This document shows, piece by piece, positions 33,070-42,339 of a stretch of 64,000 nt of DNA. The position numbers were made by a program, and so were the translations under genes. Every line of letters begins with the position of its first letter. The first letter of the stretch is position 1. The notes under the pieces are model-generated. The model did not search any database, had not been told where the DNA came from, and was given only the letters and a program-made list of their open reading frames with translations. Origin of the DNA: an uncultured Lentisphaeria bacterium (GTDB lineage: Bacteria > Verrucomicrobiota > Lentisphaeria > Victivallales > Victivallaceae); assembly GCA_949298075.1 (NCBI GenBank), contig CASFVA010000036.1, positions 62,001 to 126,000 on the forward strand, written 5' to 3'.

Positions 33070-35052
33070 ATGATTCTGCTGCGTGATGAGGACTTAGTCG
33101 TGACTTTCGAGAACGGTCTGCTGACCATGACCAACGGTTCCATCCGCCGGGTGGTGGAACTTGCCAGCCTGGGAGCTCCGCGCACGGTGGAGCTTTCCGG
33201 CATTGACGGCGTCAACCGGGCCGCCGCCGCCAACGGTGCGGCCGACTTCGCCTTTGTCGGACTGGAGCCGCCGACCGCCGCGGCGCCCTGGCAGCTGGGC
33301 GAAGTGCGGGCCGAGTCCCTGCCGCAGTCGTTGCTGGATGGCGCGGCAGTCCGGGTGACGGTCGACATGACCGATGTCCGGCGGGGCATTGATTACCGCC
33401 GGGAGTATTTTCTCTACCGCGGTCTGCCGGTGATCGGGACGCTTGCCGCCTTCCGGAGCGCGGTGACTCCGAATGTCTACTGGAACCACCGGGGACTGAA
33501 CGGAGACGCCGGCGGGCCGCCCCACGGCTTCACCGATTCCCTGCTGGCCGCCGGACCTATGACGCCCAAACTGAGTGTCCGGTTCCGTGGCCGGACCGAT
33601 CTGACAGACGACCTGGTGGAATTTGTTTCCAGCCCGGCCGCCGGCCGCCTGGGCGGCAACCTGCTGTTCGCCTCGGACAGCGCCGGAACCGGATTCTTCC
33701 TTTTCCAGGAGTCGCCGCCGGACGAGGAGCGGCGGGATTTTGAAAATTTCAGTTTCATCTGGTCCGGACACCGGGTGGAGTCGTGCAACTGGGGCGTTCA
33801 TCCCGCTGAAGTGGTCCCCGGTCAATGGCAGGTCAGCGACCGGACCGCCGTCGGTATCTACACGGACCGCGCCGGCGCGGTACGGAGCCTCAAGGCGTAT
33901 CAGCGTCTGAGGTTTCCCTCCGATCCCCGTCACCGGGCGGTGGTGGTCAATCCCTGGGGATGCGGCCGGTTCCGGGAGCTGGCGGATGCGGACTTTCTGG
34001 TGCGTGAAATTTCCGCCGCCGCCGAATGCGGCGCCACCCATTATCAGATTGATGACGGCTGGCAGCGGGGCGGCACGCTGAATGAGATCACGGTGCTGAA
34101 CCACCGGGTGACGCCGGACTACTGGGAGGTGTCGGAACGGCTCGGCGGTTCACTCTCCCCCCTCCGGGAAGCCGCAGACCGGGCCGGCATCAAGCTGGCA
34201 CTTTGGATGGCCCCCTCAGTCAACTGCGAATACGACGACTGGCGCGCTTTTGCCGATACGGTGCTGAAATATCACCGTGAGTACGGGATCGGCATTTTCA
34301 AGTTCGACGGAGTCAAACTGCGTTCATCCCGCGCCGCCCGCAATTTCCGGTCACTGCTCGAACGGCTCAAAACAGCCTCCGGCGGCGGCATTTTCATCAA
34401 CATGGACACGACCAACGGGCAGCGTCCCGGTTACTGCAGTTTTCTGGAGTTCGGCAACATTTTTCTCGAAAACCGCTACCTCTGCCACACCTGGGGACGC
34501 AACTACCATCCGGAAAAGGCCCTGCGTAATCTGTGGCGGCTGTCCCGGCTGCTGCGGCCGCAGAACTTCCAGATTGAAGTGGCCAATCCCCTCGATTATG
34601 TTGACGGCTGCTTTCACGAAGCCGGCTTCTGCGATCCGCGGGATTATCCGTGGGAATACTGGCTGGCGGTGCCGATGTTCGCCTCGCCGCTGCTGTGGTT
34701 CGCCCCGTCGCTGCTGCCCGAAGCCATGCGGCGGCGCTGCCGGACGGTCATGGAACTGCACCGCCGCTGGCGCGACCGCATCATGGAGGGCGAAATCTTT
34801 CCGATCGGCGATGAACCCGACGGCCGGTCGTTCACCGGTTTTGTCAGCCGCCATCCGCAGGGGCTGGATACCGTGATTGTCTACCGTGAAATCGGCGCCG
34901 CCGCCGGCCGGAGCCAACTGGTGTCCGAACAGATCCCGGCCGGCCGCCGGTGGCGGACGGTCGGCGGCGCCGGCGAGGTGCTCAGCGTTCCCGGCGGGCT
35001 TGACGCGTCTGTTCCGGCGGCGCCCGGCTTCGTGCTGGCGGTGGCGGAATAA
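33070..35052 (+). CDS. GH36-like alpha-galactosidase (clan GH-D)
   Basis: The 660-residue protein has an N-terminal beta-sandwich and a barrel with YQIDDGWQ near residue 325 and FKFDGVKL near residue 410. In GH36 and GH27 enzymes the aspartate of the K-x-D motif is the nucleophile. Segments NPWGCGRF, LALWMAPSVNCEYDD and GNIFLENRYL also fit melibiase-type enzymes. No signal peptide is visible, so it probably acts inside the cell on imported oligosaccharides. ATG at 33070 is chosen over GTG at 33058 because GGAG at 33060-33063 is correctly spaced for it. It has its own promoter. Confidence 0.82.
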   Translation: MILLRDEDLVVTFENGLLTMTNGSIRRVVELASLGAPRTVELSGIDGVNRAAAANGAADFAFVGLEPPTAAAPWQLGEVRAESLPQSLLDGAAVRVTVDMTDVRRGIDYRREYFLYRGLPVIGTLAAFRSAVTPNVYWNHRGLNGDAGGPPHGFTDSLLAAGPMTPKLSVRFRGRTDLTDDLVEFVSSPAAGRLGGNLLFASDSAGTGFFLFQESPPDEERRDFENFSFIWSGHRVESCNWGVHPAEVVPGQWQVSDRTAVGIYTDRAGAVRSLKAYQRLRFPSDPRHRAVVVNPWGCGRFRELADADFLVREISAAAECGATHYQIDDGWQRGGTLNEITVLNHRVTPDYWEVSERLGGSLSPLREAADRAGIKLALWMAPSVNCEYDDWRAFADTVLKYHREYGIGIFKFDGVKLRSSRAARNFRSLLERLKTASGGGIFINMDTTNGQRPGYCSFLEFGNIFLENRYLCHTWGRNYHPEKALRNLWRLSRLLRPQNFQIEVANPLDYVDGCFHEAGFCDPRDYPWEYWLAVPMFASPLLWFAPSLLPEAMRRRCRTVMELHRRWRDRIMEGEIFPIGDEPDGRSFTGFVSRHPQGLDTVIVYREIGAAAGRSQLVSEQIPAGRRWRTVGGAGEVLSVPGGLDASVPAAPGFVLAVAE

Positions 35053-35070
35053 ACCCGGATACCTGGGGAT

Positions 35071-35116
35071 CCGGAGTCCGCCGGCCGGATTCTCCCGCTC
35101 GGACGGCGGACTCCGG
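35071..35116. repeat. 13-bp perfect inverted repeat after the GH36-like gene
   Basis: CCGGAGTCCGCCG and its exact complement CGGCGGACTCCGG are separated by 20 bases. No T-run follows, so it is at best a weak terminator; it may stabilise the 3' end of the transcript. Confidence 0.6.
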
Positions 35117-35119
35117 GTC

Positions 35120-35148
35120 TTGCATTATCAGCGGTTATGTGGTATATT
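35120..35148 (+). promoter_or_regulatory. Promoter of serA
   Basis: TTGCAT (35120-35125) and TATATT (35143-35148) are 17 bases apart, about 50 bases before the serA ATG. Confidence 0.6.
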
Positions 35149-35199
35149 AATAAACTTTGAATTTTACAGATCAAACGGTTTAACGCGGGAGATGTTTCG

Positions 35200-36774
35200 A
35201 TGCGTAAAGTTTTAATTCCCACCAAGCTCGACAAGTATGCCGCCAACCTTCTCAGCGAACGCGGTTACGCGGTGGTGCTCGATGCCGCCACGGAGCTGAG
35301 TGAACAGATCCGGAACAATCCCGACACCGAAGTTCTGATTGTCCGCAGCGAAAAGATCACCCCCGAAATCATCGACGCACTGCCGCAGCTCAAGCTGATT
35401 GTCCGGGCCGGCGCCGGCTACAACACCATCGACATCAAATACGCCAGAAAACGCGGCGTCGACGTCATGAACACCCCCGGAGCCAACGCCAACGCCGTGG
35501 CTGAAGAGGTGGTCGCCATGATTCTGGCCGCCTACCGGCACATGATTTCCGGCGACATTTCCACCCGCGCCGGCAACTGGGAGAAAAGCAAATTCCTCGG
35601 CCGCGAACTCACCGGCAAAACCGTCGGCATTCTCGGACTGGGCAACATCGGGCAGCTGCTGGTCAGGCGGCTCTCCGGTTTCGAAGTCAAGATTCTCGGA
35701 TTCGATCCGATCATGTCCCCCGCGCTGGCGGACAAGCTCGGCGTGGAACTCTGTGGCGTCGAACGCATTTTCGCGGAGTCCGACATCGTTTCGCTGCATA
35801 TTCCGGAAAATGACGAGACCCGCGGCATGATCAACCGGCGGCTGTTTGAACTGATGAAACCCGGCGCCATGCTGATCAACTGTGCGCGTTACGGCATCCT
35901 CAACGAGGAGGATCTCCGGGCGGTCAAGGCCGAAAAGAAGATTATTTTCTGCGACGACGTCTATCCCAAAGACGCTCCCGGTCCCAAGAGCGTGGCCGAT
36001 GTCGCCGACGTCATGCTCCCCCACCTCGGAGCCAATACCGTCGAGGCCAATTTCACGGCCGCCAAGCGGGCCGCCGAGCAGACCATCGCCTATTTTGAAC
36101 AGGGCGTCACCAAGTGCGTCGTCAACAAGGCGCTGCCCGACGGGCTCGACGAGAAGTATCAGAAACTGGCCTATGTGCTGACCAAGCTGGCGCACGCCTA
36201 TCTCGGCCGGGAAAACAATCCCACCCGCATTGAAACCAGCTTCTACGGCGACCTGGCCAGATTTGAACCCTGGATGCTGCCGCCGATCGTCGCCGGCATC
36301 GCGGCCGACTTCGCCGCCGACAACGGGCCGAAGGATGCCGAAAACTTCCTCGCCGAAACCGGTATTGAGCTGGTCAATCGCGAGGTGGACAACAACAAGC
36401 ACTACGGCGAGGCGATGACCATCGACCTCTTCGTCGGCGGCAACCTGATCTACAAGGCCGGCGCCCGCGGCACCATCACCGAGAACAAGCTGATGCTGTC
36501 GCGTCTCAACGGTTTTGACGAACTCTATCTTGATCCGACCGGGTATCACCTCTTTGTCGAATACGCCGACGCCCCCGGGGTGATCGGCCGCATCGCCGGA
36601 ATTCTCGGCGAGAAGAACATCAACATCATCGACATCCGGGCTCCGCAGGACCTTGCCACCGGCAATTCGCTCACGATTGTCAAGACCAACGTCGAGGTGC
36701 CGGAAATGCTGGTCGAGAAAATCCGGGATGCGGTCCAGGCGACCAAGGCGTTCGAATTTACCTATTTGCCGTGA
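35200..36774 (+). CDS. serA: D-3-phosphoglycerate dehydrogenase
   Basis: SerA oxidises 3-phosphoglycerate as the first step of serine synthesis. The 524-residue protein is the long form: the two-part dehydrogenase domain with GLGNIG near residue 147, an ASB-like intervening domain (residues about 320-450) and a C-terminal ACT domain (HLFVEYADAPGVIGRIAGIL) for allosteric control. Of the catalytic R-E-H set, R (NCARYG) and H (LPHLGAN) are present. The usual Glu position reads VYPKDAPG, so Asp seems to replace it. It leads a plus-strand run with an unknown gene and purSL. Confidence 0.9.
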   Translation: MRKVLIPTKLDKYAANLLSERGYAVVLDAATELSEQIRNNPDTEVLIVRSEKITPEIIDALPQLKLIVRAGAGYNTIDIKYARKRGVDVMNTPGANANAVAEEVVAMILAAYRHMISGDISTRAGNWEKSKFLGRELTGKTVGILGLGNIGQLLVRRLSGFEVKILGFDPIMSPALADKLGVELCGVERIFAESDIVSLHIPENDETRGMINRRLFELMKPGAMLINCARYGILNEEDLRAVKAEKKIIFCDDVYPKDAPGPKSVADVADVMLPHLGANTVEANFTAAKRAAEQTIAYFEQGVTKCVVNKALPDGLDEKYQKLAYVLTKLAHAYLGRENNPTRIETSFYGDLARFEPWMLPPIVAGIAADFAADNGPKDAENFLAETGIELVNREVDNNKHYGEAMTIDLFVGGNLIYKAGARGTITENKLMLSRLNGFDELYLDPTGYHLFVEYADAPGVIGRIAGILGEKNINIIDIRAPQDLATGNSLTIVKTNVEVPEMLVEKIRDAVQATKAFEFTYLP

Positions 36775-36807
36775 GCCGGAACCGGCCCGGGGAGCGGGGG
36801 TGACCGA

Positions 36808-37473
36808 TTGAATTTCAATCTGACCAATCAGATTTTCAGCCGGGTCAGGCGGACTTTGGACGGCCTGCGCCCGGCTGCGGCGGAGCCGCGTCGGATCGAT
36901 CATCTCGTCAAAATGAACCTCCCCCCCCTGATGGGACGGCGCGACGCCGCCTATGACCGGGTCGCCGAGTTGCTCAACCTCGATCTTTTTGCCGCCGACC
37001 AGGAGCGGCGACTGGAGTTTTACGAGGTCAGCGCCGAGCTGATGCGGCGGGCCGGAGCCGATACCCGGTCGCTGCTGGTGATGATTTCCAGCCGGGATAC
37101 CGCGGTGCGTGAACGCAACATGCTCGGTTATCTCACCATGGTGGAAAACAGCGTCAAGGTGCTGCAGAGTTTCATTGAGCTGGAAAACCGGGCGATCCGG
37201 AACGACAATCCCAATCTGCATGAATTCATCGAATCCGACAGCCGGGTCGAGCTCGTGCGTAACGAGCAGATGCTGACCGAGACCGAAATCACGCTGGTCA
37301 ACCAGCTGCGGGCGATTCTGGAGCGCAGCGGACCCAAGCTGATGCGCTACCGGGGCTATGCCATCAAGAACTTCAGCCGGGAAAACGCTGAGCGTTACAA
37401 CAACGCCTACCGGACCTACAGCGAGGTTTACGCCGCCGGAATCCGGGAGTTGGAATCTGCTCCGGCGACCTGA
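36808..37473 (+). CDS. Hypothetical helical protein between serA and purSL
   Basis: The 221-residue product is not recognised. It lacks a signal peptide and membrane segments and appears mostly alpha-helical and charged, with EFYEVSAELMRRAGADTRSL and RERNMLGYLTMVENSVKVL. TTG at 36808 is used as the start, behind a GGGGGTG ribosome site. It is 33 bases after serA and 31 before purSL, so it is probably co-transcribed. A cytoplasmic role is likely; nothing more can be said. Confidence 0.7.
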   Translation: MNFNLTNQIFSRVRRTLDGLRPAAAEPRRIDHLVKMNLPPLMGRRDAAYDRVAELLNLDLFAADQERRLEFYEVSAELMRRAGADTRSLLVMISSRDTAVRERNMLGYLTMVENSVKVLQSFIELENRAIRNDNPNLHEFIESDSRVELVRNEQMLTETEITLVNQLRAILERSGPKLMRYRGYAIKNFSRENAERYNNAYRTYSEVYAAGIRELESAPAT

Positions 37474-37504
37474 GCGACAATCAACATATTTTCAGAGGTG
37501 CAAA

Positions 37505-40474
37505 GTGAATTACCGGGTGGAAATTTCTCCCCTGCCGCAGTGGCGTGATGCCCGTGGGGAAAGCGTGCGGCAGCAGATCAAGGATGTTTTCGGTTTTCAA
37601 GTCGATGCGGTTCGCTGCCGCGATGTTTACACGATCGCGGCCGACATCACGGATTCCGAGGCGCGGCGCATTGCCGAACTGCTTTACAATCCGGTGCTGC
37701 AGGGCTGGCGGGTCGGCGCATCGAAGTCGGCCAATTTCATCGAGCTGCCTGCCTGCGATTTCGTGGTGGTGGTCGGATTTCGTCCCGGCGTGACCGACAA
37801 CGTGGCGCGGACCTTGCGTTCGGCGGTCGGCGACATTCTCGGCCGGCGCCTCGGCGAGGAGGAGTTCATTGCCTCGTCGACCGAGTATCTGCTCTACTCC
37901 AGGTCGCTCGACGCGGCCAAAGCCCGGGAAATCGGCTGCAGGCTGCTGGCAAATGAACTGATTCAGACCGTGCTGGTGCTCTCCGGCGAGGAGGCGGCGC
38001 AGGGAATTCCGCTCAATCTGCCGCGGGTGAAGGCCCAGGCCGGCGGGGTGGTCGGCGGCTACGATCTTGAAGTCGACGACGACAAACTCATGGAAATCAG
38101 CCGGCGGGGGGTGCTTGCGCTGTCGCTGGAGGAGATGAAGTCGATCCAGGCCTATTTCAGGTGCGTCAGGAACCGGGCGGACTACGGACTGCCGCCCCAT
38201 CCGACCGACGTCGAGCTCGAGGTGCTGGCCCAGACCTGGAGCGAGCACTGCAAACACAAGATTTTCAGCGCTGAAATCGATTACACCAACGAAGAGACCG
38301 GTGAAACGAGTCACATTGTCTCCTGTTACAAGACTTTCATTCAGAAAAGTACGCGGGAGATTGCAGAAAAGGTCGACTGGCTGGTGTCGGTGTTCAAGGA
38401 CAACGCCGGAGTCATTGACTTCAATAACCGGTGCGATGTCGTCTACAAGGTGGAAACTCACAACAGTCCTTCGGCGCTCGATCCCTACGGCGGCGCGATG
38501 ACCGGAATTGTCGGCGTCAACCGCGACCCGCTCGGCACCGGTCAGGGCGCCGAACTGCTGATCAACGTCTGGGGGTACTGCCTGGGGTCGCCGTTCACAG
38601 ATCCGGCCGAAGTGCCGGAGGGGCTGCTGCATCCGCGGCGGCTGCGCGACGGCGTCCACAAGGGTGTGATCGACGGCGGCAACCAGAGCGGAATTCCCTA
38701 CGGCAACGGCTGGGAGTATTTTGATCCGCGCTACATCGGTAAGCCGCTGGTGTTCTGCGGCACCGTCGGCAAGCTGCCCAAGCAGATCAACGGCGTCAGG
38801 GGGGCGAGCAAAACGATCCGTCCCGGCGACCTCATCGTGATGGGCGGCGGCCGGATCGGCAAGGACGGAATCCACGGCGCCACCTTTTCCAGCGAGGAGC
38901 TGCACAAGGACAGCCCGGTGCAGGCGGTGCAGATCGGGGATCCGATCACCCAGAAAAAGCTGGGAGATTTCATCATGGAGGCCCGCGACCGCGGCCTTTA
39001 CCGGTTCATAACCGACAACGGTGCCGGCGGACTCTCTTCGAGCGTCGGCGAAATGGCCGAAGAGTGCGGCGGCTGCCGGCTTGATCTCAAGGCCGCCCCG
39101 CTCAAATACGCCGGACTGCAGCCGTGGGAAATTCTGGTTTCCGAGGCGCAGGAACGCATGAGTTTTGCCGTGCCGCCGGAAAAAATTGACGAATTCAAGG
39201 CGCTGGCCGAACGCCGCGACGTTGAAGTGACGGTGCTGGGTGAATTTAATGACAGCGGCAAGTTTCACATCATGTACGGCGACCGCACTGTCGCGCTGAT
39301 TGACATCGACTTCATGCACACCGGACTGCCCCGGATGCATCTCAAGGCCCGGTGGCGGGCTCCGGAATTTCCGGAACCCGATCTCACGGGCCGCGATCCG
39401 GCCGCCGACCTGGTCCGGCTGATGGGACAGCTCAACATCGCCTCCGACGAGTACAAGGCGCGGCAGTATGATCATGAAGTCAAGGGGCTGAGTGTGGTCA
39501 AGCCCTTCGGCGGCAAAATGCGCGATGTCGCTTCCGATGCGACGGTGACGATGATTGAGCCGCTGAGTCGCGAGGGCATCATTCTGACCTCGGCGATACT
39601 GCCGCGATACAGCGATATCGACACCTACCACATGGCGGCCGGCTGCATCGACCTGGCGGTGCGGCGGGTGATCGCGGTGGGCGGCCGGCTCGGCAAGGTG
39701 GCCGGACTGGACAATTTCTGCTGGCCGGATCCGGTGCAGAGCGACAAAACTCCCGATGGGGAATACAAACTTGCGCAGCTGGTACGGGCCAATCAGGCGC
39801 TTTACGACTATACCCGGGCTTACCTGGTGCCCTGCATTTCGGGCAAGGACTCCATGAAGAACGACAGCACCCGGGGCGGGCGTAAAATCTCGATTCCGCC
39901 GTCGCTGCTGTTCAGCGTGATTGCCAAAATGGACGACATTGATCTGGCGGTGACCTTTGACGCCAAGTCGGCGGGCGACCTGGTCTATGTGATCGGAGCA
40001 ACCCGGCCTGAGCTTGGCGGCAGCGAGTACTTCAACATGCTGGGCTACACCGGCAATGCCGTGCCCAGGGTGGAAGCCGGTCCGGCGCTGGAGATTTACC
40101 GGCGGGTCAGTTCCGCAACGGCGCAAAAACTGGCGGCGTCGCTGATTTCGCCGGCGCTGGGCGGCCTGGGGGTGGCGCTGGCCAAGACGGCGATGGGCGG
40201 CCGGCTCGGGCTGGATATTGATCTGGCCGCGGTTCCCGGCGAAGGATGTTCGGATCTCGAACTGCTGTTCTCCGAGACCCACAGCCGGTTTGTCGCCACG
40301 GTCAGGCCCGAAAATCAGGCTGCGTTTGAGGCGGCGCTGGCGGGAGTGCCGGCGGCGCTGGTCGGCCGGGTGATTGCCGAGCCGGAGCTGAGAATTGCCG
40401 GCCGCTCGGCGGCGTTCCGGGTGAGCCTGGAGGCGCTGCTGACGGAATACAAGAGTACGCTCGACCGGATTTGA
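37505..40474 (+). CDS. purL: Phosphoribosylformylglycinamidine synthase, PurS-PurL fusion
   Basis: This enzyme turns FGAR into FGAM in purine synthesis, using ammonia delivered by PurQ. The 989-residue protein has an N-terminal part resembling PurS (NYRVEISPLPQWRDARGESV onward, about 170 residues), then the two AIRS-type ATPase repeats of PurL. Visible motifs are ETHNSPSALDPYGGAMTG, GVNRDPLGTGQG, FITDNGAGGLSSSVGEMAEE and SGKDSMKND. The glutaminase domain PurQ is absent, so a separate purQ must exist elsewhere. GTG at 37505 follows GAGGTG and begins the PurS domain; a longer upstream frame overlaps the previous gene and is rejected. Confidence 0.92.
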   Translation: MNYRVEISPLPQWRDARGESVRQQIKDVFGFQVDAVRCRDVYTIAADITDSEARRIAELLYNPVLQGWRVGASKSANFIELPACDFVVVVGFRPGVTDNVARTLRSAVGDILGRRLGEEEFIASSTEYLLYSRSLDAAKAREIGCRLLANELIQTVLVLSGEEAAQGIPLNLPRVKAQAGGVVGGYDLEVDDDKLMEISRRGVLALSLEEMKSIQAYFRCVRNRADYGLPPHPTDVELEVLAQTWSEHCKHKIFSAEIDYTNEETGETSHIVSCYKTFIQKSTREIAEKVDWLVSVFKDNAGVIDFNNRCDVVYKVETHNSPSALDPYGGAMTGIVGVNRDPLGTGQGAELLINVWGYCLGSPFTDPAEVPEGLLHPRRLRDGVHKGVIDGGNQSGIPYGNGWEYFDPRYIGKPLVFCGTVGKLPKQINGVRGASKTIRPGDLIVMGGGRIGKDGIHGATFSSEELHKDSPVQAVQIGDPITQKKLGDFIMEARDRGLYRFITDNGAGGLSSSVGEMAEECGGCRLDLKAAPLKYAGLQPWEILVSEAQERMSFAVPPEKIDEFKALAERRDVEVTVLGEFNDSGKFHIMYGDRTVALIDIDFMHTGLPRMHLKARWRAPEFPEPDLTGRDPAADLVRLMGQLNIASDEYKARQYDHEVKGLSVVKPFGGKMRDVASDATVTMIEPLSREGIILTSAILPRYSDIDTYHMAAGCIDLAVRRVIAVGGRLGKVAGLDNFCWPDPVQSDKTPDGEYKLAQLVRANQALYDYTRAYLVPCISGKDSMKNDSTRGGRKISIPPSLLFSVIAKMDDIDLAVTFDAKSAGDLVYVIGATRPELGGSEYFNMLGYTGNAVPRVEAGPALEIYRRVSSATAQKLAASLISPALGGLGVALAKTAMGGRLGLDIDLAAVPGEGCSDLELLFSETHSRFVATVRPENQAAFEAALAGVPAALVGRVIAEPELRIAGRSAAFRVSLEALLTEYKSTLDRI

Positions 40475-40544
40475 GGAGGTCCGGTCGGCGGTCCGGCGCC
40501 CGCGGGGCGGCGCCGGGAGCTGCGCCGTGCGGGGATGACGCCCG

Positions 40545-40564
40545 GCGGCGGCGTTTGCCGCCGC
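40545..40564 (+). repeat. 8-bp GC hairpin between purSL and the sigma factor
   Basis: GCGGCGGC and GCCGCCGC flank a GTTT loop. There is no T-run. It may shape the transcript just upstream of the GGAGGAGTG ribosome site of the sigma gene. Confidence 0.4.
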
Positions 40565-40581
40565 ATCAGGTCGGAGGAGTG

Positions 40582-41331
40582 ATGGATACAAGCGGGGGAG
40601 ATAACGCCGGGGGGCGCCGGCAGGAAGTCGATGCACTGATTGAAGACAACCTGCGCCTGGTGCTCAAGATCGCCAATGATTTTCTGGGGCGGGGACTGCC
40701 CTGGGACGATCTGGTTTCCGAGGGTAACCGGGGCTTGATGACGGCCGCCGGTCGTTATGATGCGTCCCGCGGCGCCAAATTCAGCACCTACAGCGCCTGG
40801 TGGATTAAGCAGGCGATCCGGCAGGCGATTGCCGAGCAGGGGCAGACGGTGCGCGTACCGATCGGCACCCAGTTGAATTCACGCCGAATCCGGCGCAAGG
40901 CCACGGAGCTGAGCAGTGAACTGGGGCGTTCGCCCACGGATCAGGAGCTGGCGGCGGCGCTGGATCTGCCGCTGGTCACCATCCGGCGGCTGCGCGACAC
41001 CCGTCAGGCGGACATGCGTTCACTCAATGCGACACTGTCCGGCAGTGATCCGGACAGTTCCGAGCTCATCGATTTTTTTGTTGATGAATCGACTCCGCCG
41101 CCGGACCAGGAGCTGACGCGGCTGGAGGACATCGAGCAGCTGATCGCCCTGCTCGACACGCTTCCCGATCGGGAAAAGCAGGTGCTGAAGCTGCGGTTCG
41201 GACTGGATGGCGAACCGGTACGCAAACTTGAGGAACTCGGTGCGATGCTCGGCTGCACCAATGAGCGGGTGCGTCAGATCCAGAATCAGGCTCTCAAAAA
41301 GCTGCAGCGGAAAATGCTTGGACAGTCCTGA
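40582..41331 (+). CDS. Sigma-70 family RNA polymerase sigma factor
   Basis: The 249-residue protein has region 2 (NLRLVLKIANDFLGRGLPWDDL, YSAWWIKQAIRQAI), region 3 (VRVPIGTQLNSRRIRRKATEL, RSPTDQELAAAL) and region 4 (LPDREKQVLKLRFGLDGEP, CTNERVRQIQNQALKKLQ). Region 1 is missing, so it is an RpoD-related group 2 or similar alternative factor rather than the main sigma. ATG at 40582 directly follows GGAGGAGTG. It is 107 bases after purSL and 36 before the dihydrouridine synthase gene. No anti-sigma gene is adjacent. Confidence 0.9.
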   Translation: MDTSGGDNAGGRRQEVDALIEDNLRLVLKIANDFLGRGLPWDDLVSEGNRGLMTAAGRYDASRGAKFSTYSAWWIKQAIRQAIAEQGQTVRVPIGTQLNSRRIRRKATELSSELGRSPTDQELAAALDLPLVTIRRLRDTRQADMRSLNATLSGSDPDSSELIDFFVDESTPPPDQELTRLEDIEQLIALLDTLPDREKQVLKLRFGLDGEPVRKLEELGAMLGCTNERVRQIQNQALKKLQRKMLGQS

Positions 41332-41367
41332 CCGGGCGCGGCGGGCCGGCTGATTTCAGCAAACTGG

Positions 41368-42339
41368 ATGTTCCGGAATATGATTTACGGTGAAAATGCT
41401 TTGATTCTGGCGCCGCTGTCGGGTTTCACCGACGCGGCTTACCGGGCGGCGGCCCGGCGGTGCGGCTGTCGTTATGTATTCACCGAGATGGTGGATGCGG
41501 CCAGCCTCGCCTACGCGGCCCGGCGTTCGGAGCCGCTGCTGTACCGGGCTCCGGACGAGGAATTTCTCGGAGTTCAGGTTGTGGGTGCCGATCCGGATTT
41601 GCTGCGTCGGGCGGCGGAAGTGCTCAACCGGCACGAGTTTTCACTGCTGGATTTCAACCTTGGCTGTCCGGTTCCCAAGGTGGTGCGCAAGGGGGCCGGA
41701 GCTGCGCTGGGCCGGAACCGGGATCGGGCGCTGCGTTGTTTTGAAGTGCTGACCGCGGCGTCGCGGTTTCCGGTCTCGGCCAAGATCCGGATTATCGGGA
41801 CCGGCGATCCGGAGCCGACCCTTGCCCTCTGCCGCGGACTGGTCGATCTCGGCGCCGCAGCCATCACGGTGCACGGGCGCACCTGGGAGCATTTCTACAG
41901 CGGCGAGGTGGATTTCGGGGTGATCCGGGCGGTGCGCGAGAGCTTTCCCGGAATTCCGGTGATCGCCAATGGCGGAGTCAACTCAGTGGAGACGTACCGT
42001 GAAATGCGGGAAAAAACCGGTTGCACCCGGGTCATGCTGGCGCAGGGGGCGATGGGCAATCCCTGGCTGTTCCGCGAAATCGCCGGCGGAGCGCCGCCCA
42101 CGCTCGGGGAATGGCGGGAAGAGGTGCTGCGGCACATCGACGGCATGATCGGTCTTTACGGCGAGGCTTCGGCGCTGGTACAGGGGCGGAAAATAGTCCA
42201 TGATTACCTCAGGGGGCGCGGATTTCCCGGCAGCGCCCGGGCGGCGGCTTCGGCGCTGTCGCTCCGGAGTCAATTGGTCGAACTGGTTGAGCACGTCGCG
42301 CCGGTGGCGTCGGGAGCATTGATCCGCAGAATCAGGTAA
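41368..42339 (+). CDS. dus: tRNA-dihydrouridine synthase
   Basis: Dus enzymes reduce uridine to dihydrouridine in tRNA with FMN and NADPH. The 323-residue protein is a TIM barrel with LAPLSGFTDAAYR, FTEMVDAASL, the catalytic-cysteine segment DFNLGCPVPKVVRKGAGAAL, ITVHGRTWEHFYSGEVDF and ANGGVNS. Which U it modifies cannot be told. The last 70 bases overlap the 3' end of the gene on the minus strand. A second in-frame ATG lies at 41380. Confidence 0.92.
   Translation: MFRNMIYGENALILAPLSGFTDAAYRAAARRCGCRYVFTEMVDAASLAYAARRSEPLLYRAPDEEFLGVQVVGADPDLLRRAAEVLNRHEFSLLDFNLGCPVPKVVRKGAGAALGRNRDRALRCFEVLTAASRFPVSAKIRIIGTGDPEPTLALCRGLVDLGAAAITVHGRTWEHFYSGEVDFGVIRAVRESFPGIPVIANGGVNSVETYREMREKTGCTRVMLAQGAMGNPWLFREIAGGAPPTLGEWREEVLRHIDGMIGLYGEASALVQGRKIVHDYLRGRGFPGSARAAASALSLRSQLVELVEHVAPVASGALIRRIR

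Noticed and set aside
35212-37221. 669-codon minus-strand frame opposite serA
   Set aside because: Shadow frame of serA and the next gene, rich in G, D and H, with no family features.
37481-40636. 1051-codon minus-strand frame opposite purSL
   Set aside because: Long antisense frame in high-GC DNA; composition is low-complexity, rich in R, H and Q, and it matches no family, while the plus strand encodes a full PurSL.
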